Program-made: the position numbers and the translations under genes | Part shown: positions 6,284-8,393 of the stretch, one piece after another | Position numbering within the stretch: the first letter of the stretch is position 1 | How the letters are laid out: each line of letters opens with the position of its first letter | The notes under the pieces: generated by a model | What the model was told of the DNA's origin: nothing | Database searches by the model: none | Seen by the model: only the letters and a program-made list of their open reading frames with translations | From: Deltaproteobacteria bacterium | GTDB taxonomy: Bacteria; Desulfobacterota; Syntrophia; Syntrophales; UBA5619 | Assembly (NCBI GenBank): GCA_021372695.1 | Contig: JAJFTY010000050.1 | Location: 1 to 8,393 of the forward strand | Length of the DNA stretch: 8,393 nucleotides | Direction of reading: 5' to 3'

Positions 6284-6799
6284 ATGGAAAAACGTTTGAA
6301 TTCACTTGAAATCGCGTTGAAGAATGAGATGAACGAACACCGGTTCTACCTGAAGAATGCGGAGAGAACGGCAAATCCCGTCGGCAAGGCGATGTTCTCG
6401 CAGATTGCGTCCGAGGAACTGGCGCATCACGAGCGGCTCAAACAGCTGGCGGAGATCTGGAAGAAGGAGAAGAGATGGCCGGAGACCCTTCCCCTGAGGG
6501 TGAACGAGACCGCTGTCAAATCGGTGTTCGGAAAGGCCGCGAAAAAGGGAAGCAAGACGGCCGGCAACGTCGACGATCTTGCGGCCGTTCGCGAGGCGAT
6601 CGAATTCGAGGCCAAGGGGGCGCAGTTCTATGCGGAACTGCGCGACCAGTCTGCTGATCCGAAGGAAAAGGCGTTCTTCGGGATGCTGGCAGATATCGAG
6701 CATGAGCACTTCGTCTCCCTCAAGGATACGGAAGAGTATTTCGTCTCCCCGGGCGCCTGGTTTCAGAAGCATGAGAGCACCAGTCTGGACGGGGCATAA
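6284..6799 (+). CDS. Ferritin-like diiron protein, rubrerythrin family without rubredoxin domain
   Basis: This 171-residue cytoplasmic protein is built from two helix pairs, each with the same ligand pattern. The first half has E15 in KNEMNEHRFY and E45/H48 (ELAH). The second half has E109 in EFEAKGAQFY and E139/H142 (EHEH). Four Glu and two His make a complete carboxylate-bridged diiron site. The spacing from E15 to the next Tyr equals that in the upstream rubrerythrin, so the two share ancestry in this part. A basic, Gly/Lys-rich linker (about 65-98, with KAAKKGSKTAG) joins the halves and is longer than needed for a tight four-helix bundle. There is no CxxC, so electrons would have to come from another carrier, perhaps the rubrerythrin made from the gene before it. 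Possible roles are peroxide reduction, oxygen reduction or iron handling; the sequence does not decide. No signal peptide or membrane segment is visible. It ends with TAA at 6797-6799. Confidence 0.9.
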   Translation: MEKRLNSLEIALKNEMNEHRFYLKNAERTANPVGKAMFSQIASEELAHHERLKQLAEIWKKEKRWPETLPLRVNETAVKSVFGKAAKKGSKTAGNVDDLAAVREAIEFEAKGAQFYAELRDQSADPKEKAFFGMLADIEHEHFVSLKDTEEYFVSPGAWFQKHESTSLDGA

Positions 6800-6950
6800 C
6801 GGGTAGGATGCAGGCTCAAGAGGCGGGGCGGGTCGGCGCTGATTGGTGGCTGGCCCGTTCCCTTTCAGCGGCCGCGTGTTGAAAGAACCCCCTTGTGGGA
6901 GAAGCTTGCCGGCGGGGAATGGGCTGTTGATCGGTGCGGGCCTTATCCGG

Positions 6951-6988
6951 CCATCGGCGGAGATGGAGGAAGGCGCTCCGGCCGATGG
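6951..6988. terminator. GC-rich hairpin between convergent gene ends
   Basis: CCATCGGCGGAG (6951-6962) can pair with CTCC plus GCCGATGG (6976-6988), leaving G6980 bulged and a 13-base loop: a 12-bp stem. It sits 17 bases past the ABC-F stop and about 150 bases past the diiron gene stop. Neither side has a run of T, so it is not a standard intrinsic terminator. It could still stop or protect 3' ends from both directions. Confidence 0.35.
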
Positions 6989-7004
6989 GCCCGTGCGTCC
7001 GGTA

Positions 7005-8393
7005 TCAGGCGGGCTCGCCCCGCAGGGTCTCTTCCATCGCTTCGATCCTTAACGTCAAATCGTTCCAGTTGTAGTAGAGATCCTCCAACTCCGCAGCGAC
7101 GGAGGTCAGCGTCTGGTTGAGCTGGCGGATCCGGTCCGGATCGCGGTAGATGTCGGGTTCACACAGGACCGACTCGGCTTCCTTCTTCTGGGATTCCAGG
7201 AGAGCGATGCGTTCCTCGGTTGCAGCCAGATCGCGTTTCAGAGAGGATGTCGCCCGCGAGATCCGGTTTCGTTCCTCAGCCTCCCGCCGTTTCTCCTCCT
7301 TTGTCTTGCGGCTCCGCTCTTCCGGTTTGCGCCCGGCGCCACCGGCCGTGAACGCATTCCCATGACCGGGAAGGCCGCCTCCCATTTCCGCCTTCGCCTC
7401 CGAGCCCGTGCCGGTCCCGGCTTCGGCGGCCACGGACGGTTTTTCGATCGTTGCTCTGCCCGCCAAGGTTCGCGTGCCGGGTAACGGCTGTATGGCGGTT
7501 GCCGAACCGCCCGCCGGACCGGACGCGGTCGAAGGCGGGGCCGGCAAAGGGGAAACAGGAGGCCGAGCCGCATTCTGCTCTTCACGCCTCTTTTCGATGA
7601 AGTAGGAGTAGTTCCCGCGGTACTCGTGGCAGATTCCCTCCCGCAACTCGAAAACCCGGTCCACGAGACAGTCGAGAAAGTAGCGATCGTGTGAGACGAT
7701 CAGAATGGTTCCGTGGTAGCTCAGCAGGGCGTTCTGGAAGATCTCCCGGGTCTTGATATCCAGGTGATTCGTCGGTTCGTCGAGGATCAGCAGATTGGTA
7801 TCGGTCAGCAAGATTTTCAGCAGGGCGAGACGCGACTTCTCGCCGCCGGAGAGGACGGAAATCGGTTTGTAGATATCGTCCCCGGAAAAGAGGAAGGCGC
7901 CGAGAAGATTCCGCCGCTCCTGGTCGTTGCTCCGGGTTCCCACGGAGCCCACCTCCTCCCAGATGGTCCGCTGGTAGTCCAGGTTCTGCGCGCTCTCCTG
8001 GGAGAAAAAGGCCATCTTCACGTTGAGGCCGGTCTGGACCTCGCCTGCCGTTGGCATCTCATCGCCGCTGAGAATCCTCGAGAGGGTCGACTTGCCCGCC
8101 CCGTTCACCCCGACCACGGCCGCCTTCTCTCCACGGTAGAGGGTGAAGGTCACATCGTGGAAGACGTTAAGATCCCCGTAGGATTTCGCCAGGCGTCGGA
8201 CAGCCAGCACCTCCTTGCCGCTCCGCGGACTCTCGGGAAAGTGGATGGTGACCGACCGGGAGTTCCCCTCCTCCTGGAGGAGCTCGAACTTCTCCAGCTG
8301 CTTTACGCGGCTCTGGACCTGGCTGGCTTTGGTTGCCTTGTAGCGGAACCGCTCGATGAACTCCTTGATCCGTTTGATTTCGGCCCGCTGCAG
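7005..8393 (-). CDS. ABC-F family ATPase, 5' end missing (second ATPase domain and C-terminal coiled coil)
   Basis: The frame runs unbroken from the right edge to TGA at 7007-7005, giving 462 residues. The GTG at 8210 is internal, not a start: the 61 residues before it include FRYKATKASQVQSR, the hallmark linker between the two ATPase domains of ABC-F proteins. Seen in the fragment: Walker A GVNGAGKS at about 95-102, signature LSGGEKSRLAL from about 181, Walker B LLILDEPTNHLD from about 201, and the H-loop SHDRYFLD at about 234-241. After this come an 80-residue Pro/Ala/Gly-rich tract (about 275-354) and a charged coiled coil (about 361-456) resembling the C-terminal domain of Uup-like members. 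ABC-F proteins have no membrane part; many act on the ribosome, and Uup-type members are also linked to DNA structure. The first ATPase domain lies outside the window. The choice among Uup, YheS, EttA or an antibiotic-resistance type is open; the coiled-coil tail favours a Uup-like type over EttA. Confidence 0.93.
   Translation of the reverse strand: MQRAEIKRIKEFIERFRYKATKASQVQSRVKQLEKFELLQEEGNSRSVTIHFPESPRSGKEVLAVRRLAKSYGDLNVFHDVTFTLYRGEKAAVVGVNGAGKSTLSRILSGDEMPTAGEVQTGLNVKMAFFSQESAQNLDYQRTIWEEVGSVGTRSNDQERRNLLGAFLFSGDDIYKPISVLSGGEKSRLALLKILLTDTNLLILDEPTNHLDIKTREIFQNALLSYHGTILIVSHDRYFLDCLVDRVFELREGICHEYRGNYSYFIEKRREEQNAARPPVSPLPAPPSTASGPAGGSATAIQPLPGTRTLAGRATIEKPSVAAEAGTGTGSEAKAEMGGGLPGHGNAFTAGGAGRKPEERSRKTKEEKRREAEERNRISRATSSLKRDLAATEERIALLESQKKEAESVLCEPDIYRDPDRIRQLNQTLTSVAAELEDLYYNWNDLTLRIEAMEETLRGEPA

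Noticed and set aside
6843..7120. Short open frames in the gap after the second diiron gene
   Set aside because: They lack a Shine-Dalgarno and motifs, run into the convergent ABC-F gene, and have the Arg/Gly/Pro-rich make-up of translated non-coding GC-rich DNA.
7005..8210. ABC-F gene starting at the GTG at 8210
   Set aside because: The frame stays open to the window edge and encodes the conserved inter-domain linker upstream of that codon, so the GTG is an internal Val.
1..8393. CRISPR arrays, tRNA or rRNA genes, insertion sequences, attachment sites
   Set aside because: No regularly spaced repeats, no tRNA-like arms with conserved loops, no transposase motifs and no paired terminal repeats were seen on reading both strands.

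Overview
The window is GC-rich bacterial chromosomal DNA (mid-to-high 50s % GC by eye, with AT-rich patches near 5160-5260 and 5340-5410). Three things suggest a free-living anaerobe, possibly of the Desulfobacterota: two non-haem diiron ferritin-like proteins, one a full rubrerythrin; a large membrane-bound HD-GYP sensor; and a PilZ protein fused to an acyltransferase-like region. The phylum is inference from gene content. No rRNA, tRNA, transposase, phage gene or CRISPR array is visible.

Layout, left to right. (1) 1-777 (+): 3' part of a class I SAM-dependent methyltransferase gene that starts outside the window. (2) 750-5218 (-): a two-gene operon. The promoter-proximal gene (5218-3077) encodes a ~713-residue protein with two PilZ-like segments and a C-terminal GNAT-like region. 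Eight bases later comes a 772-residue membrane-anchored sensor (3068-750) with an N-terminal cysteine-containing sensory region, two transmembrane helices, GAF, PAS and a complete HD-GYP domain. The ends of groups 1 and 2 overlap by 28 bp, tail to tail. (3) 5219-5653: a 435-bp divergent control region with nested inverted repeats, a thrice-repeated CCTGTYCG word and a perfect TATAAT. (4) 5654-6799 (+): rubrerythrin, then a second diiron protein without the rubredoxin centre. (5) 6800-7004: a convergent intergenic gap with a GC-rich hairpin. (6) 7005-8393 (-): the C-terminal 462 residues of an ABC-F ATPase whose start lies beyond the right edge.

How the parts fit: the minus-strand pair looks like a cyclic-di-GMP module, with a putative c-di-GMP receptor that may control an acyltransferase made together with a putative c-di-GMP phosphodiesterase. 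The plus-strand pair looks like a peroxide and oxygen defence unit that shares the divergent control region with it. The methyltransferase and the ABC-F protein have no evident functional tie to these units. The most interesting element is the PilZ/acyltransferase plus HD-GYP pair. The individual domains are known; the combination, the divided PilZ motifs and the cysteine/histidine sensory region are what deserve a closer look.
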